A stretch of DNA of 61,482 nucleotides. Origin: an uncultured Fidelibacterota bacterium (GTDB taxonomy: Bacteria; Fidelibacterota; Marinisomatia; Marinisomatales; UBA1611). The translations under genes were made by a program, and so were the position numbers. The stretch's first letter is position 1, and each line of letters starts with the position of its first letter. This document shows, piece after piece, positions 54,273-61,482 of this stretch. The notes beneath the pieces were generated by a model. It searched no databases. It worked only from the letters and a program-made list of their open reading frames with translations, and was not told the origin of the DNA. The stretch is from NCBI GenBank assembly GCA_913043235.1, contig CAJWLO010000014.1:1-61482 (forward strand). Reading direction: 5' to 3'.

Positions 54273-56618
54273 TCAATTCCTTAAGGGTTTTCCTTTTTTT
54301 AGCATATATTTGATTCGATCCTGGGTGAGCTTTTCTCCGGCAAGGGAAACAAAAGCTTCCCGTTCAATATCAAGGATATATTGTTCATCCACGGATTTAG
54401 TTAGCCCGGCATTATCTCCACCGGTAAGTACATAAGCCAGTTTTTCACCGATTTTCATATCATGCTCAGAAATTTTTCCCTGCATCTTAAATCCTTTCAG
54501 TGCCATTGACATTGCAGTACGACCACCAGCACCTGGGAGTTTAAGGTCATCCCGATATGCCGGTGGTTCGTAACCTTGGGTAAGTTCAAGAGCTTTTTCT
54601 TTTGCTGTCTGAATCAAATGGTCACGGTTCAATACAACTGTGTCATCATTCTTCAAATAACCTAGGTGCTTGGCTTCATCAGCACTGGTTGCAATTTTGG
54701 CAAATCCTACAGTTTCGAATGTTTTCTGGATTTTCTGGAAGGCACCCATCCTGCCTGTACCAGCTTCCAAAGCATTTAAAATCATCCGAAGATTACCTCC
54801 GCCGCCAGGGATTAGGCCAACACCCACTTCGACAAGGCCCATATATGTTTCCGCTGCAGCCACCCTGTGTGCGGCGGGTTGCACAATCTCAACACCGCCT
54901 CCTAATGCGAGCTGGAATGGTGCTGCAACTACAGGACCCTTGGAGAATCGTATTCTTTGAGTGGTATCCTGAAGTGTTTTGACTGCAAAGTCTAAGGCAT
55001 CCCATAGTTCATTCTGACTCAGTTCCAAAAGTAAGTTGAGATTTGCTCCGGCTGAAAAATTAGCGCCTTGATGTCCCAGAACCATGGCTTTGTACTCACC
55101 ATTATCAATAAGATCCAGGGCATAGTTAATCATCTCGATTAAAGAGCTGTCTATAGGGTGTAGCATAGGTTGCAGGATAGAGTGAAACTCCACATTTAAA
55201 ACACCGTCTCCCAGGTCATTTACACTGGCACTTAAGTCTCGTATAAGCCGGTTACCCCCCGACTTATGGATTGCAAGATTCAATATTTTTGGATTTTTCT
55301 TAATAATAACGGGGTGTTTTTCTAATGCGGACCAGTATGTTTTTTCTCCATTTTCAGTACAATAAAATGTTTCCCGACCGGATTGAAGCATTTCGATAAC
55401 CCAGGATGGAACTTTTTTCCCTTCAGATTTCATGCGTTCTACGGATTTTCTTACGCCGATCGCATCCCAACCTTCAAAAGGCCCTAACTCCCAGGAAAAT
55501 CCCCATTTTAAGGCATTATCAATGTTAACAATATCATCAGATATCTCAGGTATTCTGTTAGCACTGTATATCAATGATCTGGCAGTAAGCTCCCAGAAAT
55601 ATTTGCTGCCTCGGTCATCGCCGTATACTAGGGCACAGAGTTTATCCTCTAGTTTTTGGTGATCCTTGGCTATGCGGTAACAATCAAAACGGACCCTGCC
55701 TTGAGGAACATATTCACCGGTCTTGAAATCCACGGAATGAATAGATCGGTCCTCCATTTTTTTGTAAAAACCAGCCTTGGATTTTTGACCCAGCCGATCT
55801 GATTCAATTAATTTTTCTAATATTTCCGGGATCTGGAATACATCCCGCTGTTCATCAGCCAAAGCTTTTTCATAAGTGGTAAGGGAAACGTTTTTTAATA
55901 TATCAAGCCCCACCACGTCAGCAGTGCGAAAAGTGGCACTTTTGGGTCGTCCTGAAATTGTCCCGGTAAGTTTATCGACTTCTTCTACTGTGAAGCCCTG
56001 CTCAGCAGCGAGATTCACTGCAGTCATCATGCCATAGATACCAATACGGTTTCCAATAAAATTTGGTGTATCCTTTGCATGCACAATCCCTTTTCCGAGG
56101 ACCAATTCTCCAAATTCAACCATTGTATTATATGTATCATCAGATGTTTTTTCACCCCGGACCAATTCCAACAGTTGCATGTATCTTGGTGGATTGAAGA
56201 AATGTGTGATCATAAACCTGGTTTTTACATCTTCTGGAAGAGTTTCAGTCAAGTCAGTAAGGGGGATCCCGGATGTATTTGAAGTAAGAATTGCATCTTT
56301 TTTCAAATGAGGGATGAGATTTTTATACACCGATTCCTTAATATCGAGTCTTTCTACAACAGCTTCCAAAACCCAGTTCACTTCGGCGATCTTTTCCATA
56401 TCATTATCATATGTGCAGGGGGTAACCAAATCGGCATATTTTGGTTTGTATAGAGGTGCCGGTTTTAGAAAAGTAAGTGTTTCTTTTCCTTTATTGGCGA
56501 ACTCTTCATTGATATCAAAGAGATAAGATGGGATACCTGCATTACCTAGGTGCCCTGCGATCTGGGCTCCCATGACGCCTGCACCAAGAACCGCTACTTT
56601 TTGAATCTTTTTTGGCAT
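54273..56618 (-). CDS. fadN: 3-hydroxyacyl-CoA dehydrogenase / enoyl-CoA hydratase (FadN-like)
   Basis: 781 residues from the ATG at 56618, preceded by AGGA. A longer frame exists but runs into the thiolase gene. N-terminal NAD domain (KVAVLGAGVMGAQIAGHLGNAG), the dehydrogenase His in ITHFFNPPRYM, then a C-terminal crotonase domain (AMVLGHQGANFSAGANL, LALGGGVEIVQPAAHRVAA, GLVEVGVGLIPGGGG). This order, with dehydrogenase first, is the FadN type, the reverse of proteobacterial FadB. Partner of the thiolase eight bases upstream. Confidence 0.92.
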   Translation of the reverse strand: MPKKIQKVAVLGAGVMGAQIAGHLGNAGIPSYLFDINEEFANKGKETLTFLKPAPLYKPKYADLVTPCTYDNDMEKIAEVNWVLEAVVERLDIKESVYKNLIPHLKKDAILTSNTSGIPLTDLTETLPEDVKTRFMITHFFNPPRYMQLLELVRGEKTSDDTYNTMVEFGELVLGKGIVHAKDTPNFIGNRIGIYGMMTAVNLAAEQGFTVEEVDKLTGTISGRPKSATFRTADVVGLDILKNVSLTTYEKALADEQRDVFQIPEILEKLIESDRLGQKSKAGFYKKMEDRSIHSVDFKTGEYVPQGRVRFDCYRIAKDHQKLEDKLCALVYGDDRGSKYFWELTARSLIYSANRIPEISDDIVNIDNALKWGFSWELGPFEGWDAIGVRKSVERMKSEGKKVPSWVIEMLQSGRETFYCTENGEKTYWSALEKHPVIIKKNPKILNLAIHKSGGNRLIRDLSASVNDLGDGVLNVEFHSILQPMLHPIDSSLIEMINYALDLIDNGEYKAMVLGHQGANFSAGANLNLLLELSQNELWDALDFAVKTLQDTTQRIRFSKGPVVAAPFQLALGGGVEIVQPAAHRVAAAETYMGLVEVGVGLIPGGGGNLRMILNALEAGTGRMGAFQKIQKTFETVGFAKIATSADEAKHLGYLKNDDTVVLNRDHLIQTAKEKALELTQGYEPPAYRDDLKLPGAGGRTAMSMALKGFKMQGKISEHDMKIGEKLAYVLTGGDNAGLTKSVDEQYILDIEREAFVSLAGEKLTQDRIKYMLKKGKPLRN

Positions 56619-56626
56619 AATTATTC

Positions 56627-57754
56627 CTATCTTTCCAGAATGGTTGAGATGCCCTGTCCCGTACCAATGCACATAGTGGCTAATCCTGTTCTGGCACATT
56701 GCTGTTCCATTACATTTATCAGTGTGGTGATAATCCTGGCTCCGGAACAGCCCAGGGGGTGGCCGAGTGCTATGGCGCCGCCATTCAGGTTAATTTTGGT
56801 CTGGTTCCAATTGCCCTTCTGGATCACATATAGGGATTGAGCACCAAAAGCTTCATTGAGTTCAATAACATCAATATCTTCGATGGTTAACTCAGCTTTT
56901 TTTAATGCTTTTTCAGTAGCAGGAAGAGGGCCCATACCCATCTTGCGCCAATCCACACCGGCTACTGAACGACTTTTTATTGTAGCCCTGACTGTGAGTT
57001 CGTTTTCTTCCGCAAATTTTCGGCTGGTGATTAATACGGCAGACGCGCCAATGGAAATAGGGCTGGATGTGGCAGGTGTAATGGTTCCATTTTCCAAGAA
57101 AGCAGGGTTCAGGCTTTTGATTTTATCAAGGTCTGGCTCTCGGGGTCCTTCATCCTTATCAACGGTGGTCTCACCATAAACATCGATGGAGATTATTTCA
57201 TTATCAAAATGGCCATTTGCCCATGCATTTAAGGCCTTTTGGTGCGAGTCTACGGCGAAATCCTCTTGGTCTTCTCGGGAAATTTTTCCATCTTTAGCTA
57301 AATTCTCTGCCGTTTCACCCATGCCGATATAGTATTCTTGTTCTGCCAGTTGTGGATGAAAATCTGGGTTGAAGCCTCCCATGGGAATGGAGAACATGTC
57401 TTCGACTCCAGCAGCAATGCCCACAGTCATATCACCACTTTCAATTCTGGCACTGATCTGGTGAACCGCATCCATGGACGAACCACAAAACCGGTTAACC
57501 ACCGATCCAGCTACGGTCTCAGGAAGCCCGGCGAGAATGGCTACTCCTTTGGCCATAAGCATGCCCTGAGGGCCCTCCGGAAAAGCACATCCTAAAATAA
57601 GATCTTCTATAATATCAGATGCTACTTTTTCATTGCGATTTAATAATCCCTTTACAACTTGTGCTGTAAGATCATCGGGACGGATCCCTACCAAGTTCCC
57701 ATTTTTTATTCCAATGGGAGAACGAACCGCATCTATAATAACGGAATCAGACAT
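56627..57754 (-). CDS. fadA: acetyl-CoA acyltransferase (thiolase)
   Basis: 375 residues. NRFCGSSMDAVHQIS holds the acylated Cys, ALGHPLGCSGARI the catalytic His and MCIGTGQGISTILER the C-terminal Cys region (here Cys-Ile-Gly). Last step of beta-oxidation with the adjacent FadN. It is probably expressed from a promoter in the 178-base gap upstream, where AAACGATT...AATCGTTT (57769-57801) forms an 8-bp inverted repeat. Confidence 0.92.
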   Translation of the reverse strand: MSDSVIIDAVRSPIGIKNGNLVGIRPDDLTAQVVKGLLNRNEKVASDIIEDLILGCAFPEGPQGMLMAKGVAILAGLPETVAGSVVNRFCGSSMDAVHQISARIESGDMTVGIAAGVEDMFSIPMGGFNPDFHPQLAEQEYYIGMGETAENLAKDGKISREDQEDFAVDSHQKALNAWANGHFDNEIISIDVYGETTVDKDEGPREPDLDKIKSLNPAFLENGTITPATSSPISIGASAVLITSRKFAEENELTVRATIKSRSVAGVDWRKMGMGPLPATEKALKKAELTIEDIDVIELNEAFGAQSLYVIQKGNWNQTKINLNGGAIALGHPLGCSGARIITTLINVMEQQCARTGLATMCIGTGQGISTILER

Positions 57755-57932
57755 ACTTATCTCCTTAAAAACGATTGTTACGGTGGAAAAGAAAATCGTT
57801 TATATCAAAACTATCAAACTTATTCATTGATCCTAATGAAGGAGTATGTAAAATTTTTATTAATGAAAAAGCAAAGCTCAAGATGTGTTTTTTTGGATGT
57901 GCATGTATTTTTTTCATGGAGTTTATTCCTTT

Positions 57933-59723
57933 TTAAAATGGGTATTTATTTTTGGTGTACATAAAATCGGCTAATTCTTGTTTAAGAGAAATGATGTCTG
58001 TTTGCAGGGTTATTCTGCTTTCAAGCTGTTGAATTGATTCCAAGTGATTATTAGGGATGCTTTCCCTGAAAATTTTATTCAAACATCTCTTGGAAAGCGA
58101 TTTCACTTTTAACAGTGATTCTGCTGCATAGATACGGGCAATGACGCAACTCATGCTGGAAGCACCGTTGGCTGATTGAATCTGGCTGACCCGGGCGATC
58201 ACCGATTCCATGGTGTAGATTTCGGTAAAAATATCTGCCAGTGCTTCCCCGAGCTGCTGTTCATGCTTCAGGTCTTGTCCGTATTCGCAAAGCGCTTCAT
58301 GAAATACCAGTGCTGTTAGCCGCTTGGCATTTTCCAAGCCGTATTTTTCTAAACTTAAGGGATCATCTGATATTTTCGGGAGGCTCTGGCTTAAAAAATC
58401 CTGCATTTCTTTTAAATAGTTTCGAAGGGATAATTCTTCCATCAGTACTTTCTTCATCATGTAGCCGGTTATGATCATACGGTTGATCTCGTTGGTGCCT
58501 TCCCAGATACTGTTGATTCGGTCATCCCGGTAGGCCATGGCCATTGGATACTCTTCTATAAAGCCGTAACCGCCAAAGATTTGCAAACACGTATCAATAC
58601 TGATATCGGAAGTTTCACTACCAAAAACCTTAACCATGGAAGCCTCTACAGCGAATCGTTCTGTGGCCTCACCCATTTTTTTATAATAATCAGGGTCATC
58701 TTTATCCAAATCATCAATAGCATCCTGAATCAGGCCCACAGTGCGGTAGAGCATGGCATCGGCGGCAAAAAGCCGAACTGAGATGTCTGCGATTTTTCCC
58801 CGCATAGCATCAAATCTGGCAATGGGCTGCCCAAACTGACGGCGCTCCAAGGTATAATTTATTGTTACTTCAAGTGCCAGCTTGATTCCACCCACGGAAG
58901 CTGCACCCAACTTATAACGTCCAATATTTAAAGCATTAAAAGCAATGGCTGCTCCTTTGCCTACATCATATAGTAAATTTTCAGCAGGTACTATGGCATT
59001 TGTGAATTTTAAAGAAGTAGTTGAAGATCCTTTCATCCCCATTTTTTTTTCTTCAGCACCAATTTCAAAGCCTTCTGTACCACGTTCAATAATAAATCCA
59101 GAAAACTTGTCCCCTTCTACCTGGGCTAGGATGGTGTAGATATCAGCCCAGCCCCCATTACTAATAAATTGTTTTTCGCCATTAATTATATAGTGAGATC
59201 CATCATTAGATAGTATGGCAGTGGTCTTAGCTGCCAGGGCATCTGAACCGGAAGAAGGTTCTGTAAGTCCATAGGCACCTACCCATTCTCCGGTCATGAG
59301 TTTGGGCAAATATTTTTTCTTTTGTTCTGGTGTGCCGAAAAACACAATACCCATGCTACCAATCCCGGTTTGAACACCAAACGTGCATGAGAAAGAAGCG
59401 GAACCCCCTTGTGAGACTCCTTCCGTGACAATACAAGATGTAATTTTATCTAGTCCACTACCACCGTATTCTTCTGGCGTATCTACACCAATAAGTCCAA
59501 GTTCACCCATTTCACGAAGAATTGTAAGGCTTAGATCTTTATCTAGTTTATCAATTGCTTCAACATTCGGGTAAATGCGATCTTTAGCAAATTCTTTAAC
59601 CATGTTTTCTATATCTTTATGATCATTGGTGAACGATTCTCGGCAGAAAATGGTCGTATCACTCACCGAGGAGACTAGCCACTGTCCACCTGTTTTCATT
59701 GATGTTAAAATTGGTTCGTTCAT
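57933..59723 (-). CDS. fadE: acyl-CoA dehydrogenase
   Basis: 596 residues, the long VLCAD/ACAD9-like type. YGLTEPSSGSDALAAKT binds FAD, EKKMGMKGSSTTSLKF follows, RRQFGQPIARFDAMRGKIAD is the core helix. CLQIFGGYGFIEEYP and RDDRINSIWEGTNEINR contain the catalytic-base Glu. Extra C-terminal helical domain (about 430-596). ATGA overlap with the TetR gene, so the regulator and first enzyme are co-expressed. Confidence 0.93.
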   Translation of the reverse strand: MNEPILTSMKTGGQWLVSSVSDTTIFCRESFTNDHKDIENMVKEFAKDRIYPNVEAIDKLDKDLSLTILREMGELGLIGVDTPEEYGGSGLDKITSCIVTEGVSQGGSASFSCTFGVQTGIGSMGIVFFGTPEQKKKYLPKLMTGEWVGAYGLTEPSSGSDALAAKTTAILSNDGSHYIINGEKQFISNGGWADIYTILAQVEGDKFSGFIIERGTEGFEIGAEEKKMGMKGSSTTSLKFTNAIVPAENLLYDVGKGAAIAFNALNIGRYKLGAASVGGIKLALEVTINYTLERRQFGQPIARFDAMRGKIADISVRLFAADAMLYRTVGLIQDAIDDLDKDDPDYYKKMGEATERFAVEASMVKVFGSETSDISIDTCLQIFGGYGFIEEYPMAMAYRDDRINSIWEGTNEINRMIITGYMMKKVLMEELSLRNYLKEMQDFLSQSLPKISDDPLSLEKYGLENAKRLTALVFHEALCEYGQDLKHEQQLGEALADIFTEIYTMESVIARVSQIQSANGASSMSCVIARIYAAESLLKVKSLSKRCLNKIFRESIPNNHLESIQQLESRITLQTDIISLKQELADFMYTKNKYPF

Positions 59724-60325
59724 TTGTTCCTCTTTTTCTTTAAACCATTGAGAATAAATTCTGAGATAGTGTCGATATACTCATGAGCCTCGACACCGGA
59801 TTTATCAAAAAGTGTAAACCAGTTGATTCCTTCAATATTAATCAGAATGGAAAGGGCCGTGATCCGAGGTTCTACATTTTTAAATTCTCCGTTGGCAATG
59901 CCAACTTTTATAATTTCGATGATATATTCCAGAAAATCAGAATATACCTGCTGGAGTTTAGTGTTAAAATCTGGATTCAAACCTGCCAGGCGCCAGAATT
60001 CCACCAGAAGTTTGAATGCAGCAGGGTTTTTATCAAACTGCTCTATAAAAAACTCGAATAATGCTTTCAATTTATCTGATGCAGAATTCTGCTGCTGCAA
60101 CGTATCAACCACACCAGAACTATATTGAATAAACCAATAATCTACTAATGAGAGATAGACTTCTTTCTTGGATTTATAATACCAGTAGATAGCGCCCTTG
60201 GAAAGTTGAGATTTTTCAACAATATCATCCATGCGACTCTGGTCATATCCTTTGGCAACCACCACAGATAGGGCAGCGCTCATAATCTGTTCTTTTCTCC
60301 GATCTTTGAGTTCTAATTTTTTCAA
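59720..60325 (-). CDS. TetR-family regulator of fatty-acid degradation
   Basis: 201 residues. N-terminal helix-turn-helix (about 8-55: IMSAALSVVVAKGYDQSRMD, then LSKGAIYWYYKSKKEVY) and an all-helical ligand domain. By context it senses an acyl-CoA and controls the beta-oxidation genes. A perfect TetR-type palindrome lies 169 bases upstream of its start. A member of the FadR/PsrA-like type by context only. Confidence 0.88.
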   Translation of the reverse strand: MKKLELKDRRKEQIMSAALSVVVAKGYDQSRMDDIVEKSQLSKGAIYWYYKSKKEVYLSLVDYWFIQYSSGVVDTLQQQNSASDKLKALFEFFIEQFDKNPAAFKLLVEFWRLAGLNPDFNTKLQQVYSDFLEYIIEIIKVGIANGEFKNVEPRITALSILINIEGINWFTLFDKSGVEAHEYIDTISEFILNGLKKKRNK

Positions 60326-60493
60326 TTTTTTTTATTTTATAAATAGATTAATGCAATCAATGAAACGCTTAAAAATTCTTTTCTTAATGTATGGTTTATT
60401 AAAATTTCTACCCCACATTAGCATTAACTGTTTTCTCAATAAGGCTTCCTGTACTTCGCTTATCATCTATATTGTGCTCTTAATTGTTTGTAA

Positions 60494-60515
60494 ATAAACC
60501 GACCAGTCGGTTTAT
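60494..60515. promoter_or_regulatory. TetR-type operator palindrome
   Basis: Arms ATAAACCGAC and GTCGGTTTAT are perfect ten-base inverted repeats around a two-base centre (CA). The ACCGAC/GTCGGT core is common among TetR-family operators. The only GC-containing palindrome in this AT-rich gap, it is the obvious site for the adjacent regulator. Confidence 0.75.
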
Positions 60516-60569
60516 ATTATGAACTATCAAGATAATATTGCAAATATTTTATTAAAATGAAATATTAAA

Positions 60570-60584
60570 AACAATAATATTGTT
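60570..60584. repeat. palindrome A, copy 1
   Basis: AACAATAATATTGTT, a perfect 7-1-7 inverted repeat. An identical copy lies 40 bases to the right. Confidence 0.75.
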
Positions 60585-60590
60585 CAATAT

Positions 60591-60611
60591 ATTGATACTT
60601 AGTCTCATTAA
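60591..60611 (+). promoter_or_regulatory. 21-base direct repeat, copy 1, with Fur-like 7-1-7 core
   Basis: The core TGATACTTAGTCTCA (60593-60607) is a 7-1-7 palindrome with one mismatch, the geometry of Fur boxes, and TCTCATTA resembles a Fur half-site. Repeated exactly at 60655. Upstream of an iron permease, it is a candidate iron-responsive operator. Confidence 0.55.
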
Positions 60612-60624
60612 CAATAATATTGTT
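60610..60624. repeat. palindrome A, copy 2
   Basis: Exact second copy of AACAATAATATTGTT. It overlaps the right edge of the first 21-base repeat, giving an A-B-A-B arrangement. Confidence 0.75.
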
Positions 60625-60654
60625 GACTTCAATATGTTAATTTAATTAATATTA

Positions 60655-60675
60655 ATTGATACTTAGTCTCATTAA
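60655..60675 (+). promoter_or_regulatory. 21-base direct repeat, copy 2, with Fur-like 7-1-7 core
   Basis: Exact copy of the repeat at 60591, 64 bases downstream and 124 bases before the ftr1 start. Core palindrome at 60657-60671. Confidence 0.55.
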
Positions 60676-60799
60676 AGATAATAAATGTAATAATTCATAG
60701 TTAAGGCTTCGGCTCTCCAATAAAAAAAGTTAGTTCTTAATTTATAAAATCCAAGGCAAACAGATCTAACATTTTCGGAGCCTTAGAACCTTTATAATA

Positions 60800-61482
60800 A
60801 TGGCAGAATTAATAATAGTATTTAGAGAAGTTTTAGAAGCATCCCTAATAGTGGGGATACTCTATACCTATTTAAATAAGACTGGTCAATCAGCTTCTAT
60901 TATTAAACTTTGGCAGGGAGTGTTATCGGCTCTGGCAATGAGTATTTTGGGGTCCCTTCTGTTTCAGAAGCTTGCCGGGGGGTTTCATGGAAAGGCGGAG
61001 AAGCTCTTTGAAGGCATTGTGATGATTATTGCTGCTATTGTATTAGGCACGATGATTGTCTGGATGGCAAAGAATAGAAATATTGCCGATGATATAAAGG
61101 AAAAAGCAGAGGATGCACTCGAAAATGAAAAATTAGGTTATGGTATTTTTGCTTTGGCCTTTATATCTGTTTTCCGGGAAGGAATTGAAACAATTTTATT
61201 TTTATATGGCGTTATGATGAAGCAGGGCGGACTAAATACAACTCTTTCTTTGGTAGGTGCAGGCTTAGGTGTTGGTCTTGGATATATGATATTTGTCCAA
61301 GGAAAAAATGTTCCCCTCAAAACATTTTTTAATGTTAGCAGTGTGTTATTGATTTTTGTTGCTGCAGGGATGATGGCATATGGTATTCACGAATTAGAAT
61401 CCGCAGGTATCATTCCCGATTACGGTCGCCTTTGGAATATTAATCCACCACAGTTACCAGATGGTACCTATCCCTTAATGCA
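60800..61482 (+). CDS. FTR1-family iron permease, N-terminal part (runs off window)
   Basis: 227 residues seen from the ATG at 60800. AELIIVFREVLEASLIVGIL and FALAFISVFREGIETILFLY carry the two REx(L/I)E iron-binding motifs of the FTR1/EfeU family, in helices 1 and 4. At least six membrane segments are visible. Inner-membrane high-affinity iron uptake, usually with a periplasmic oxidase or P19-type partner that would lie outside the window. Preceded by a set of repeated palindromes likely to be its control region. Confidence 0.9.
   Translation, partial: MAELIIVFREVLEASLIVGILYTYLNKTGQSASIIKLWQGVLSALAMSILGSLLFQKLAGGFHGKAEKLFEGIVMIIAAIVLGTMIVWMAKNRNIADDIKEKAEDALENEKLGYGIFALAFISVFREGIETILFLYGVMMKQGGLNTTLSLVGAGLGVGLGYMIFVQGKNVPLKTFFNVSSVLLIFVAAGMMAYGIHELESAGIIPDYGRLWNINPPQLPDGTYPLM

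Larger units (their letters stand above)
60326..60799. other. divergent control region between the TetR gene and ftr1
   Basis: 474 bases with no gene. It holds one TetR operator-like palindrome and an alternating set of two further palindromes, listed separately. Very AT-rich to the right of 60520. Confidence 0.6.

Noticed and set aside
54602-54982. Plus-strand 126-codon frame inside the fadN-like gene
   Set aside because: Antisense to a strongly conserved crotonase domain and without any motif of its own.

Overview
The window is AT-rich bacterial DNA, apart from a visibly GC-rich strip at the left edge (about 1-790). It is packed with short-spaced or overlapping genes on both strands. Several secreted proteins end in a Por/type IX-like C-terminal module with the NPFN motif. 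There is also an Oar-like TonB receptor, a PPi-type phosphofructokinase and DUF1302-like outer-membrane barrels. Together these suggest a marine Gram-negative of the Fibrobacteres-Chlorobi-Bacteroidetes neighbourhood, most like Candidatus Marinimicrobia (SAR406). That placement is inference; no rRNA or tRNA gene was seen.

Layout. 1-686: truncated M14 carboxypeptidase in foreign-looking DNA, possibly a contig chimera or a transfer edge. 830-5409: a class V aminotransferase, a nucleosidase-like protein and several small or unrecognised exported or membrane proteins. 5636-7916: pfp and class II fba, a glycolytic pair. 8027-12878: a Cys-rich-repeat lipoprotein, a ferritin-like protein, a Rieske protein and a GH16 glucanase with a frameshifted sorting domain. 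13166-14527: trpB2. 14675-36387 (all minus strand): a very large tryptophan/aromatic catabolic region. 36633-37271: thiamine pyrophosphokinase. 37385-45341: two arylsulfotransferase-like secreted proteins, an LRR protein, a PAPS-type sulfotransferase, a START-like protein and an outer-membrane barrel. 45436-54210: RND exporter, FabH-like synthase, LolA-like protein, a second barrel and a TonB-dependent Oar-like receptor. 54273-60325 (minus): a beta-oxidation set (FadN/FadB-like, thiolase, acyl-CoA dehydrogenase) with its TetR regulator. 60800-end: an FTR1 iron permease behind unusual repeated palindromes.

How the catabolic genes work together. Tryptophan dioxygenase, a cyclase-type formamidase, kynurenine monooxygenase, kynureninase and 3-hydroxyanthranilate dioxygenase make aminocarboxymuconate semialdehyde. 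ACMS decarboxylase, a semialdehyde dehydrogenase, a RidA-type deaminase, tautomerase, oxalocrotonate decarboxylase, oxopentenoate hydratase, hydroxyoxovalerate aldolase and acylating acetaldehyde dehydrogenase then take it to pyruvate and acetyl-CoA. The route is complete and mostly translationally coupled (ATGA and TAATG junctions).

The same operon carries parts that the textbook tryptophan route does not need. These are a haem-oxygenase-like putative diiron oxidase, a two-gene split PEP-synthase-like dikinase resembling phenylphosphate synthase subunits 1 and 2, an extradiol catechol 2,3-dioxygenase, a Shethna-type [2Fe-2S] ferredoxin, two HAD proteins, a histidine phosphatase and a third FAH-fold hydratase-like protein. 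This set is the best candidate for an undescribed aromatic-activation branch feeding the shared lower pathway. An IclR regulator opens the operon behind a double AT-rich palindrome.
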